A DNA stretch of 64,000 nt. Source: Staphylococcus lutrae. Its GTDB lineage: Bacteria; Bacillota; Bacilli; Staphylococcales; Staphylococcaceae. The DNA is taken from contig NZ_CP020773.1 in assembly GCF_002101335.1 (NCBI RefSeq), forward strand, positions 1 through 64,000, read 5' to 3'. Numbering within the stretch: position 1 is the stretch's first letter; the number at the start of each line of letters is the position of its first letter. A program made the position numbers and the translations under genes. The notes beneath the pieces were generated by a model. That model was not told where the DNA came from. It did no database searches and was given only the letters and a program-made list of their open reading frames with translations. Below, one piece after another: positions 6,990 to 15,042 of this stretch.

Positions 6990-7976
6990 TTAGATACGCT
7001 CCTTTTCAATAATATACGTTTTTATTAAACCTGCTGCGCCAACAATACCTGCATCATTCCCAAGTTGCGCACGTACAATTTCTGTGCCTTGTTGAGAAGG
7101 TGTGAAAGCAAGGTGGTAATATTCTGTTTTAATATTCTCTATTAAAATGTCTCCCGCATCTGACATACCGCCACCTAAGATAATATATTTAGGGTTCGTA
7201 GTGATACTGATAATACTCGCAAGGTAGGCAATATAATTCGCAACGCGCTCTGTGATGAAAATACAGAATTGATCACCAGCCTTCGCCGCATCAAACACTG
7301 CTTTGGCTGTCACTTTATTTTCTTTAATAAGCTGTAAAATAGATGATTTAAACGTCAATTTAGGGTAATAGAAATTAACGAGATTAACGACGCCAGTGGC
7401 AGAGGCTACAGTTTCAATGCATCCATATTTGCCACAATTACATTTAAAACGTTGATCATGATCAACACGGAAATGCCCCAATTCAGCGCCCGAACCATTA
7501 TGTCCATGTACAATTTCTCCATTTGCAATAATACCGCCACCTAAGCCTGTACCAAGTGTAATCGCCACGACATCATCTGCATCTTTCCCCGCGCCACTAT
7601 GTTTTTCACCCAAGGCAGCGACATTTGCATCATTGTCAACGTATACAGGGAACGACACAAACGAGCCCATAATTTCTGATACATTGACTGGTTGTGACCA
7701 GTTTAAATTAACAGCGCCATTAACGATACCAGACTCGAATTTAACAGGTCCAGGAACACCTATGCCCATCCCTATGACTTGTTCCATATTGAAGTTGTTT
7801 CGCGCCATCTCACTTAAAAAAGCCTCATAAATTTGTTTCAATAAGACTCTACCCGTCGCATCTGAGATGTCAGTTTCAATCGACCATTTCGATAGTGGTG
7901 TCAATGCTTCATCAAAAATACCCAGTTTACATGTCGTGCCCCCAATATCAGCAGCTAAAATTAAGTTTTTGTTCAT
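6990..7976 (-). CDS. glcK: Glucokinase, ROK family
   Basis: GlcK phosphorylates free intracellular glucose with ATP to glucose 6-phosphate. The 328-residue protein begins with the ATP-binding [10 protein letters not shown], carries the sugar-site [11 protein letters not shown] and the zinc-binding [10 protein letters not shown] that marks the ROK family, and has a second phosphate loop [10 protein letters not shown]. It overlaps yqgQ by four bases and abuts yqgV. The yqgQ-glcK pairing is conserved in Bacillus and Staphylococcus. Confidence 0.95.
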   Translation of the reverse strand: MNKNLILAADIGGTTCKLGIFDEALTPLSKWSIETDISDATGRVLLKQIYEAFLSEMARNNFNMEQVIGMGIGVPGPVKFESGIVNGAVNLNWSQPVNVSEIMGSFVSFPVYVDNDANVAALGEKHSGAGKDADDVVAITLGTGLGGGIIANGEIVHGHNGSGAELGHFRVDHDQRFKCNCGKYGCIETVASATGVVNLVNFYYPKLTFKSSILQLIKENKVTAKAVFDAAKAGDQFCIFITERVANYIAYLASIISITTNPKYIILGGGMSDAGDILIENIKTEYYHLAFTPSQQGTEIVRAQLGNDAGIVGAAGLIKTYIIEKERI

Positions 7977-8185
7977 TCTTTAGTCATCCTTCTTTGATTA
8001 ATTAACAATTTCGATTGGACAAATTCGGGATTAGTAATTAATTCATGGCGATATAACGTCTGAATTTCTTGTTCAATCATTTCTAGCATATCATCTTTGT
8101 TATCAAAATAAATAATAAAACCAAATTTTTTTAATAATTGAAGTACATCATAAAATGAATTCAGTTGTGTTTGCATACTAATCAT
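7973..8185 (-). CDS. yqgQ: YqgQ family small protein (DUF910)
   Basis: A 70-residue helical protein matching YqgQ, a small conserved protein found just before glucokinase in Firmicutes and suggested to bind single-stranded nucleic acid. The core is [17 protein letters not shown]. Two starts are possible, ATG at 8185 and ATG at 8176, and neither has a strong ribosome site. The second gives [11 protein letters not shown] and is nearer to the B. subtilis length. It overlaps glcK by four bases and the rhomboid gene stop by a few. Function is unknown. Confidence 0.85.
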   Translation of the reverse strand: MISMQTQLNSFYDVLQLLKKFGFIIYFDNKDDMLEMIEQEIQTLYRHELITNPEFVQSKLLINQRRMTKE

Positions 8186-9617
8186 CCAGTTCTTTTTTTA
8201 GATTCACATAATCTTGGTTGTCAGGATTCGACTTGACTGCTTTTTGAATAAATGACTTTGCGCGCTTTTCATCTCCTAAAGAGCGATTGGCGATTGCCAT
8301 TTGGTAATTTAATTGGCCTGATTGAGGAAAATGTTTGAGCCCGCGTTCCCATTCGGCCATTGCCTCAGCTTTTGAATCTTGTGTTGCAATAATGATACCA
8401 GATAAGTAGTACGTCAAGTCATCTGCATAGCCATTTTGATATGTTTGCTTAATCATTTTTTTAGCTTCACTGTATTGCCCATGATACATTTCTTGTTGAA
8501 TAATTTGATTATAGATATTTGTATCTTTTGTCAAAAACATTTTAACTAGTAACAAAATCAGTAAAACGGTCGTAATAGCTAATAAAATGTAAAAGTATAC
8601 ACGCTTTTGTTTGAAAAAATATCCTAAATATATAATCAAAGCACCACCGAGTAACCCACCCAAGTGAGCGACAACATTGACGTTTTGAATGAGTAACGTC
8701 AAGCTTGCCATCAAAACGACTGCAATAATCATTTGGAATATGATTTTTTTATCAAATCGTTGACTGATGATTAAAAGTGCAACGAGGCCACCCATTAAAC
8801 CAAAAATTGCACCACTTGCACCGAGTGAAAAAGTATCGGTGATGAAAGCGAGAGATGCCAAGTTTCCAATAATTCCCGCACCAATATATGTGCCTAACAT
8901 TTTAAACGGGCCGATATATGCCTCTAACAATTTACCGAATATGAAAAGTGATAGCATATTTAACAGTAAATGTTGAAAATCAATATGTAGGAACATGGAT
9001 GTTATGAGGCGATACCACTCTCCATGAATAACATTAAAATGCGCTAAAGCACCTAAATTAATGATTTCATAATCAGTATGATGTGGCGTAAACCATGTCA
9101 CAGTGAGCCAAATGAAGACGTTTAATACAATTAACGTATAAGTCATTGGTGTAAACCGATACATCGCATTTTCAATAACATTTTGATTAAGGACGCGTTT
9201 TTGATAATCTTTCACCGTTTTTGTATCACTTTGCCCTAATTTTCTTTTTATAATAGGATGACTTGTTTTATTGCGTAATGCTTTCCAATTTTCAATACTG
9301 TGAAAATGGACTTGAATCGGTTGATGCACATTAAATTTTACAGCATCGAACAATTTGTCAGACAACACATAGACGTCGTAGCGTTTAATATCGTAACCTA
9401 AAAATTGTACGATTTGTTCCTGATGCTCAACGATACGGTCTTTATCAAATTCTAATGATTGTGTGGTATAACTTCCTTGTTTAAAAATGACGACATGTTG
9501 TCGCTTTGCTTGTGAGAGCCACACTTCATTTCTCTCTTTATCATAATGAATACATTGATAATTTAAATAGCGCATCCAAAGAAAGCTTGTCTGCCATAAA
9601 TGTTTAGTGTCGAACAT
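8178..9617 (-). CDS. Rhomboid intramembrane serine protease with C-terminal TPR domain, YqgP-like
   Basis: The 479-residue protein has a soluble N-terminal domain of about 160 residues, then a six-helix rhomboid core. The nucleophile is in LGASGAIFGL and the catalytic histidine in VVAHLGGLLGG. The tail has TPR-like repeats (YSEAKKMI, EAMAEWERGLKHFP, GQLNYQMAIANRSLG). B. subtilis YqgP has the same layout and cleaves the magnesium transporter MgtE. I chose ATG at 9617, with GGAGG six bases upstream. An upstream in-frame ATG would lie inside the preceding gene. It overlaps the cyclo-ligase gene by 14 bases. Confidence 0.92.
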   Translation of the reverse strand: MFDTKHLWQTSFLWMRYLNYQCIHYDKERNEVWLSQAKRQHVVIFKQGSYTTQSLEFDKDRIVEHQEQIVQFLGYDIKRYDVYVLSDKLFDAVKFNVHQPIQVHFHSIENWKALRNKTSHPIIKRKLGQSDTKTVKDYQKRVLNQNVIENAMYRFTPMTYTLIVLNVFIWLTVTWFTPHHTDYEIINLGALAHFNVIHGEWYRLITSMFLHIDFQHLLLNMLSLFIFGKLLEAYIGPFKMLGTYIGAGIIGNLASLAFITDTFSLGASGAIFGLMGGLVALLIISQRFDKKIIFQMIIAVVLMASLTLLIQNVNVVAHLGGLLGGALIIYLGYFFKQKRVYFYILLAITTVLLILLLVKMFLTKDTNIYNQIIQQEMYHGQYSEAKKMIKQTYQNGYADDLTYYLSGIIIATQDSKAEAMAEWERGLKHFPQSGQLNYQMAIANRSLGDEKRAKSFIQKAVKSNPDNQDYVNLKKELDD

Positions 9618-10173
9618 GAGTTTCCTCCAATCTCGTTGTGTTTGCAATAATGAGTTCTGAAACAGGATAATCATGGGATTCGATTTGGATTGTATCATCG
9701 ATTTGAATATCATAAACTAAACTTAAATTGTGAGGTTGATATTCTGCTAAATATCGATCAAAATAACCGCCACCATAGCCAATCCGATAACCATCATGAT
9801 TAAAAACGACACCTGGTACAATCACTAAATCTAAATGATTTTGAATCGGCGTGTTTACGCGAAGATAACGAATCCCTTTTTTATCTGTATTTAATTGATC
9901 AAAATCAGTGAATTGTTGGAACACCATTGTCTTATCAGCATAATCTGTCGAAGGGACATAAACGTCTTTATTCTCATTTAAAGCATTGCGAATGATTGCA
10001 TCTGTCGTCACTTCATGTGGCATAGAAAGGACCAGACCAATACTTCTAGCCCGTTGGTATGCTGGGTGATGAATCAATTGTTCGAACAACCAGCGATCAG
10101 CTTCTGATTTTTGATATGCTGACAGTTGTTTCATTTTTGCTATCGTTTTTTGACGTAATGCTTTCTTTGACAT
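9604..10173 (-). CDS. 5-formyltetrahydrofolate cyclo-ligase
   Basis: The enzyme converts 5-formyl-THF to 5,10-methenyl-THF with ATP, returning a storage folate to the active pool. The 189-residue protein has the late family motif IGYGGGYFDRYL and an N-terminal basic helix SKKALRQKTI. The ATG at 10173 follows GGAGGG with six bases spacing. Longer in-frame starts upstream lack a ribosome site. It begins the run down to the metallo-hydrolase. In S. aureus and B. subtilis an rpmG gene usually stands just upstream, and it is absent here. Confidence 0.93.
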   Translation of the reverse strand: MSKKALRQKTIAKMKQLSAYQKSEADRWLFEQLIHHPAYQRARSIGLVLSMPHEVTTDAIIRNALNENKDVYVPSTDYADKTMVFQQFTDFDQLNTDKKGIRYLRVNTPIQNHLDLVIVPGVVFNHDGYRIGYGGGYFDRYLAEYQPHNLSLVYDIQIDDTIQIESHDYPVSELIIANTTRLEETHVRH

Positions 10174-10334
10174 GATTGAGCCCTCCACTTCTTTGTATAT
10201 TATATCGTGCATTGTGCAATGTGTCATCGAAGTTCATTGTTTGTTAATGGATCTTTTTTGTTTTACTCGGACGCTAGCAATGCTTGTTTTAGCACGTAGG
10301 CTTTGTTATTCCCACGATGACAGCGAATAAACGA
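10174..10334. other. Intergenic segment, probable repeated staphylococcal spacer
   Basis: No gene is supported between the cyclo-ligase start and the phoU terminator. The minus strand reads openly into a 31-residue frame ending in NNKAYVLKQALLASE and a stop, without a start codon. From memory, this kind of peptide is a by-product of spacer sequences that recur in staphylococcal genomes, but I could not check it. No L33 cysteine motifs are present. Confidence 0.4.
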
Positions 10335-10362
10335 AAAAAGGCTAGAACAAAGCGTCCTAGCC
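10335..10362 (-). terminator. Intrinsic terminator of the pst-phoU operon
   Basis: On the minus strand a nine-pair stem (arms GGCTAGGAC at 10354-10362 and GTTCTAGCC at 10340-10348, with one G-U pair) is followed by six U. It lies directly downstream of phoU. The GGCTAGGAC arm is shared with the terminator between dnaK and dnaJ. Confidence 0.88.
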
Positions 10363-10376
10363 TCAAAATACGGCAA

Positions 10377-11027
10377 TTAATTCGTGTACGATTCATATCG
10401 TTCACCTGTTATGAAATAATAGAGTTGTTCAGCAATATTGACAATATGATCACCGATGCGTTCTAGATATCTTGCAACTAAATGGGCCTGTCCTGCAACG
10501 AATGGGTCATTATCAATCAGATAACTTGTATTAATAATTTGTTTGTATAAATCATCAATATCTATATCTCTTTCAATAATTTCTTTAACGAGTTCTAGAT
10601 CGGTATGTCGATATGCATCATATAAATCTTTTAACATCAACAAAGCCAAATGCCCCATCGTTTCAAGTCGTGTCGTAATATAGCTATCCGTTATTTGTGC
10701 ACGCGTTCTTATTTTAGCGATATTTGCAGCGTTGTCTCCCATACGTTCAAATTCTGAAGCAATTTTTAGTGTCGCAATCATTAATCTTAAGTCTTTCGCA
10801 ATCGGTTGTTGTTTAGTGATGAGCATCACAACTTTTTCATTGATATCATATTCCATTTGATTGATGAGTGTATCGCTTTTAATGACGTGGCGTGCATGTG
10901 TAATTTCCTTATCTGATAAAACCTGAATTGATTTTTCTATCATGTTATAAGTGCGTAAGCCAAGAACACGTAAATCTTTCAGTAAATCTTGGCGTTGGTC
11001 TTCATATCGTTTTCTGATTACCCCCAT
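10377..11027 (-). CDS. phoU: PhoU, negative regulator of phosphate uptake
   Basis: PhoU links the Pst transporter to the PhoPR two-component system and limits phosphate uptake. The protein is a pair of three-helix bundles with two E/DxxxD metal motifs, seen here as EFERMGDNAANI and YLERIGDHIVNI. I placed the start at ATG 11027, one base after the pstB stop, giving 216 residues. The reading frame is open further upstream inside pstB, but that would add an unrelated leader. It is the last gene of the pst operon and is followed by a strong terminator. Confidence 0.93.
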   Translation of the reverse strand: MGVIRKRYEDQRQDLLKDLRVLGLRTYNMIEKSIQVLSDKEITHARHVIKSDTLINQMEYDINEKVVMLITKQQPIAKDLRLMIATLKIASEFERMGDNAANIAKIRTRAQITDSYITTRLETMGHLALLMLKDLYDAYRHTDLELVKEIIERDIDIDDLYKQIINTSYLIDNDPFVAGQAHLVARYLERIGDHIVNIAEQLYYFITGERYESYTN

Positions 11028-11028
11028 T

Positions 11029-11877
11029 TTAACCAAAACGTCCTGAAATATAGTCTTCAGTTTGTTTATCAGATGGGTTGGAAAAGATTTTATCCGTATT
11101 GTCATATTCATTTACATAGCCGTTGAGAAAGAATGCCGTTTTGTCAGATACACGCGCTGCTTGTTGCATGTTATGTGTCACAATAATAATTGAATAAGAT
11201 TTTTTTAAATCTTGTACCAGTTCTTCAACTTTTAAAGTTGAAATAGGATCTAAGGCAGAAGTTGGTTCATCCATTAAGATGACATCAGGTTCTATTGCTA
11301 AACAGCGTGCAATACAAACACGTTGTTGTTGACCACCTGATAGACTATAAGCATTTTGATTGAGTCGATCTTTTAATTCATCCCAAATTGCTGCGTCTCT
11401 TAAAGATTTTTCAACGATTTCGTCTAAAATTTTTTTATCCTTAATCCCATGAATTTTTGGACCATACGTAATATTGTCATAAATTGATTTAGGAAAAGGG
11501 TTCGGTTGTTGAAAAACCATGCCGACTTGTGTTCTTAATTTTTCTACTGGATAGCGTTTATCAAAAATATTTTGATTACGAAAATAGATTTTTCCGGATG
11601 TTTTCACAGAAGGCACCATTTCTACCATACGGTTTAACGCTTTAATATAGGTTGATTTACCTGATCCAGATGGACCGATAATCGCAGTGACATTTTTTTC
11701 ATAAATATCTAAATTAATGTTTTTTAACGAGTGTTGTTCCCCATACCATAAATCCAAATTTTGTGTGGAGTAAACGACAGAAGCTGTTTGTTCTGTATCG
11801 TTGGATGGTTTATGTGTGTGGGTGTTTTGTTGAACATCGATGTTCGTTTTGTTTTTTAGTGCAGTCATATCAGACAT
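11029..11877 (-). CDS. pstB: Phosphate ABC transporter ATP-binding protein
   Basis: PstB is the ATPase of the high-affinity phosphate importer. The 282-residue protein has Walker [10 protein letters not shown], the Q-loop in [12 protein letters not shown], the signature LSGGQQQR and Walker [14 protein letters not shown], all of the PstB type. About 35 N-terminal residues (rich in Thr, His and Asn) precede the ABC domain and look like an extension common in staphylococcal PstB. Only one pstB copy is present, unlike B. subtilis, which has two. Confidence 0.96.
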   Translation of the reverse strand: MSDMTALKNKTNIDVQQNTHTHKPSNDTEQTASVVYSTQNLDLWYGEQHSLKNINLDIYEKNVTAIIGPSGSGKSTYIKALNRMVEMVPSVKTSGKIYFRNQNIFDKRYPVEKLRTQVGMVFQQPNPFPKSIYDNITYGPKIHGIKDKKILDEIVEKSLRDAAIWDELKDRLNQNAYSLSGGQQQRVCIARCLAIEPDVILMDEPTSALDPISTLKVEELVQDLKKSYSIIIVTHNMQQAARVSDKTAFFLNGYVNEYDNTDKIFSNPSDKQTEDYISGRFG

Positions 11878-11917
11878 ATCAAACCCTCATTTCAATAAAA
11901 TTCTTTATGATAAACCC

Positions 11918-12793
11918 TTAGTTGTTTGAATATTTGTTTCTTATTATTACAGCAATCGTATTTAAAACGAGTAAAATAATGAGCAATACGATAATGGCTG
12001 CGGATGAAAGAGATTGGAAGTCGATTCCTGGTTTTCGAGCCCAATCATAAATTTGTAATGGTAATGTTTGAAAAGAATCTAGAATGCTGTTAGGTGTCCG
12101 CAATAAAATGGTAGGGATCCCGATTGCAACTAATGGTGCAGTCTCCCCTATCGCTCTTGAAATCGCTAAAATAACACCTGTCACAATACCAGGAATCGCC
12201 GCGGGTAATACGACATTTTGAATCGTTTGCCATTTATTTGCACCTAAACCATACGATGCCTCTTTTACAGAATTAGGAATGGCTCGAATGGCTTCTTGAC
12301 TCGCTACAATAATGACCGGCAATATGAGCAAAGCGAGTGTAAGTGCCGCTGCGATGATAGAATTACTGAGCTTTAACAATGCAACAAAAATAGTCGCACC
12401 CAGCAAACCATATACGATTGATGGGACTGACGCTAAATTTGAAATATTAACACGAATCAATTTTGTAAATGCGTTGTCTTTGGCATATTCTTCTAAATAA
12501 ATGGCACTACCTACGCCTAATACAAGTGCAATCGGGATAAGTGTCATCATGAGCCAAAGTGTCCCAATTAATGCCCCTTTCACCCCGGCCGTATTTGCAG
12601 AAGATGAAGAAAAATGTGTGAAAAAGTCTAAACTCATCACCGGTAAGCCTTTACGCAAAATATCAATGATTAAGATTGCTAAAACAAATAATCCCAAAAG
12701 TGTACAAATCAAGAAAATCGTTTTAAAAATTTTGTTTCTTGACATGCGAGCAGAGAGTTTTTGTTCAATGGCTTTTGGATCAATCATACTCAT
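11918..12793 (-). CDS. pstA: Phosphate ABC transporter permease PstA
   Basis: PstA is one of the two membrane channel subunits of the phosphate importer. The 291-residue protein has about six hydrophobic helices and the EAA loop EASYGLGANKWQTIQNVVLPAAIPGI that contacts PstB. The ATG at 12793 lies three bases after the pstC stop, and GAGGAG inside the end of pstC serves as its ribosome site. It pairs with pstC in the same transcript. Confidence 0.95.
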   Translation of the reverse strand: MSMIDPKAIEQKLSARMSRNKIFKTIFLICTLLGLFVLAILIIDILRKGLPVMSLDFFTHFSSSSANTAGVKGALIGTLWLMMTLIPIALVLGVGSAIYLEEYAKDNAFTKLIRVNISNLASVPSIVYGLLGATIFVALLKLSNSIIAAALTLALLILPVIIVASQEAIRAIPNSVKEASYGLGANKWQTIQNVVLPAAIPGIVTGVILAISRAIGETAPLVAIGIPTILLRTPNSILDSFQTLPLQIYDWARKPGIDFQSLSSAAIIVLLIILLVLNTIAVIIRNKYSNN

Positions 12794-12796
12794 TCT

Positions 12797-13723
12797 TTAG
12801 TACTCCTCTCTGAAACGTTTAGTCATCCATTGCGATATGAAATTCATAATGAGTGTAAAAATAAACAATGTGAAACCTACAGCATAGATACTGTAATAAA
12901 GATCAGAACCATTTGTAGCATCCCCTTGTGAAACTTGTACAATGTAGGCTGTCATCGTTTGGATAGAATGTGTTAATGATAAATCAAAAGATGGACTAGA
13001 GCCCGCAGCGAGAGAAACAATCATCGTTTCACCGATTGCGCGAGAAATTGCTAATACGATGGAAGCCATAATTCCGGATGTTGCTGCTGGAATAATCACT
13101 TTAAATACCATTTCTAATTTTGTAGATCCAAGTCCTAAGGCACCTTCACGAATTTTTTGAGGGACGGATGACATTGCATCTTCACTCATACTTGTAATCA
13201 TCGGAATAATCATCACGCCAACGACTAGACCAGGACTGAGTGCATTAAAACTTCCAACATCTGGGAAAATCGCTCTTATCGCAGGTGTCACAAAAGTTAA
13301 TGCGAAAAATCCATATACAATTGTTGGAATCCCCGCCAATACTTCTAATATTGGTTTAATGATTTTTCGTGTTTGCTTTGATGCATACTCACTTAAATAA
13401 ATAGCAGCACCTAGGCCGACTGGTATCGCAAAAACGGAGGCAATCACTGTAATTTTCAATGTCCCGATGATGAGTGACCAAATGCCATATTTTGGTGTTG
13501 CACTGAAAGGATTCCAAGTGGTCTCTAAGAAAAATTTCGATAATGAGACGCGTGTGAAAAAGGTAATTGTTTCGGTGAGTAGTGTGATGACTATGCCGAT
13601 AGTGGTTAAAATTGAAATGGCTGCAATCATAGCTAATATGATGGGCATCACTTTATCGCTCATTGATGACCCAGCATGACTTTTTTCCTGAATTAACGCT
13701 CTAACATTAATAGGTGATTTCAT
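12797..13723 (-). CDS. pstC: Phosphate ABC transporter permease PstC
   Basis: PstC is the second channel subunit of the phosphate importer. The 308-residue protein shows about six membrane helices and the EAA loop EGALGLGSTKLEMVFKVIIPAATSGIM. I chose ATG at 13723, with GGGAG eight bases upstream. The open frame further upstream passes through the hairpin between pstS and pstC and is not expected to be translated. It is co-transcribed with pstA, pstB and phoU. Confidence 0.95.
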   Translation of the reverse strand: MKSPINVRALIQEKSHAGSSMSDKVMPIILAMIAAISILTTIGIVITLLTETITFFTRVSLSKFFLETTWNPFSATPKYGIWSLIIGTLKITVIASVFAIPVGLGAAIYLSEYASKQTRKIIKPILEVLAGIPTIVYGFFALTFVTPAIRAIFPDVGSFNALSPGLVVGVMIIPMITSMSEDAMSSVPQKIREGALGLGSTKLEMVFKVIIPAATSGIMASIVLAISRAIGETMIVSLAAGSSPSFDLSLTHSIQTMTAYIVQVSQGDATNGSDLYYSIYAVGFTLFIFTLIMNFISQWMTKRFREEY

Positions 13724-13747
13724 GTAACGTACTCCCTTTCTAAAAGA

Positions 13748-13785
13748 GGGTTGAGGCATCATCGTTTTAAGATCATGCTCAACCC
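13748..13785 (-). terminator. Intercistronic hairpin between pstS and pstC
   Basis: On the minus strand GGGTTGAGCAT (13775-13785) pairs with ATGCCTCAACCC (13748-13759) with one bulged G. The stem is followed by CUUUUAG, a weak U-tract. It is probably a partial terminator or mRNA stabiliser that gives more binding protein PstS than permease. Confidence 0.65.
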
Positions 13786-13840
13786 TTGAACACATGCATT
13801 ACATTTTTTGTTAAATTTCCCTACTTAAAACATTGAGAAA

Positions 13841-14803
13841 TTATTTTTTATCATTACCAATGATTTTTTCGAGTTCTTTTTCTTCGTCTTCATATTTCTT
13901 CTCTGGTAATGCGACGTAATCAACACCTTTAGCTTCAGCAGCTTTTCCTTTGTTCTCTAATACATATTTCATAAACTCTGCAAAAGCTTTGTTATCTTTT
14001 AATTTTTGATTGTTCGCATAGATAAATAATGGACGACTGAGTGGATAAGAGCCATCCTGAATCGTTTTATGGTCAGGTGAAACGGCTTTACCATTTTTAT
14101 CTTTAACTTTTACTGCTTTTAATGTATCTTCATTTTCTTTAAAGAAGTTAAATGCAAAGAATCCAATACCGTCTGGATTATCTTGTACGGATTTTACAAT
14201 AACGTCAGTGTTTTGGTTCTTTTCAGCTTTAATCTCGGTTTTATTCATGACTTCTTCTGTAAAGAAATCATATGTTCCATGTGACTGGTCCGGAGAAAAT
14301 GCCTTAATCGGTTTGTCTGGATATTTTGAGTCAATATCTGACCATTTTTTAGCTTCACCTGAATAAATCTTTTTCAGATCTTCTAATGAGATTTCTTTGA
14401 GGAAATCATTATCTTTATTGATCGCAATCGTTAAACCATCTTTAGCCACTTGGAATTCTGTATAATCGATGTTTTTATCTTTGAGTTGCGATTTCTCTTC
14501 ATCTTTTATCGGTCGAGAGGCATTAGAAAAATCGGTTTTACCGGCAATAAATTGTTTAAAGCCATCACCTGTACCAGAAGTGACATTTTCTACTGTCGCT
14601 TTACTATGACTAGATGAAAAATCTTCATTCAATTTTTCAATAATTGGTGCTACGGTAGAAGAACCATTTCCCTTTACTGTTCCTTCGACGTTTGAAGATT
14701 CCTTGTTATTTTGTTTGCTATCATTTTGAGATGCACCACCACATGCTCCTAAAATTAAAGAAACAGCAATGATTGTACTACCAACAGGTTTCCATGTTTT
14801 CAT
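13841..14803 (-). CDS. pstS: Phosphate-binding lipoprotein PstS
   Basis: PstS captures phosphate outside the membrane and hands it to PstCA. The 320-residue protein has a lipoprotein signal ending in LILGACGG, so Cys21 should be lipidated. Phosphate-site segments are visible: KGNGSSTVAP, SGTGDGFKQF, FSNASRPI and DQSHGTYDFF. The ATG follows GGAGGATGTTTCA. It is the first gene of the pst operon, behind a run of Pho boxes and in front of an intercistronic hairpin. Confidence 0.95.
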   Translation of the reverse strand: MKTWKPVGSTIIAVSLILGACGGASQNDSKQNNKESSNVEGTVKGNGSSTVAPIIEKLNEDFSSSHSKATVENVTSGTGDGFKQFIAGKTDFSNASRPIKDEEKSQLKDKNIDYTEFQVAKDGLTIAINKDNDFLKEISLEDLKKIYSGEAKKWSDIDSKYPDKPIKAFSPDQSHGTYDFFTEEVMNKTEIKAEKNQNTDVIVKSVQDNPDGIGFFAFNFFKENEDTLKAVKVKDKNGKAVSPDHKTIQDGSYPLSRPLFIYANNQKLKDNKAFAEFMKYVLENKGKAAEAKGVDYVALPEKKYEDEEKELEKIIGNDKK

Positions 14804-14847
14804 TGAAACATCCTCCTAGAATTCAACTTCGATTGATTACACTTTAA

Positions 14848-14921
14848 GGATACAAGGCGTTTATTAACGTCGAGTGAACAACTTGTAAAGATTATGTTAA
14901 TTTGTTGTTTGACATTGTAAA
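14848..14921 (-). promoter_or_regulatory. PhoP-binding boxes and pstS promoter
   Basis: On the minus strand TTAACA (14895-14900), TTTACA (14884-14889), TTCACT (14873-14878) and TTAATA (14862-14867) repeat every 11 bases. CAAACA and TTTACA continue the series upstream to 14921. This matches the TT(A/T)ACA direct repeats of Firmicute Pho boxes. A -10-like TATCCT lies at 14848-14853, right after the last box, with no good -35, as in PhoP-dependent promoters. Confidence 0.8.
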
Positions 14922-14979
14922 TGCCATTTCATTTAGTTGCGTATACTATTTTATGTAGATATAAATTTTTTATTATATT

Positions 14980-15011
14980 AAAAAACGCCAACTACTTAGT
15001 ATTGGCGTTTT
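14980..15011 (-). terminator. Terminator of pbp3
   Basis: On the minus strand AAACGCCAA (15002-15010) pairs with TTGGCGTTT (14983-14991) and is followed by further U. It lies 31 bases after the pbp3 stop and separates it from the pst operon. Confidence 0.85.
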
Positions 15012-15042
15012 GATTTCAATCTTATTTAATTCATTAAACAGG

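Noticed and set aside
10230..10330. Truncated rpmG remnant
   Set aside because: No CxxC motif or L33-like sequence remains in any frame of the gap.
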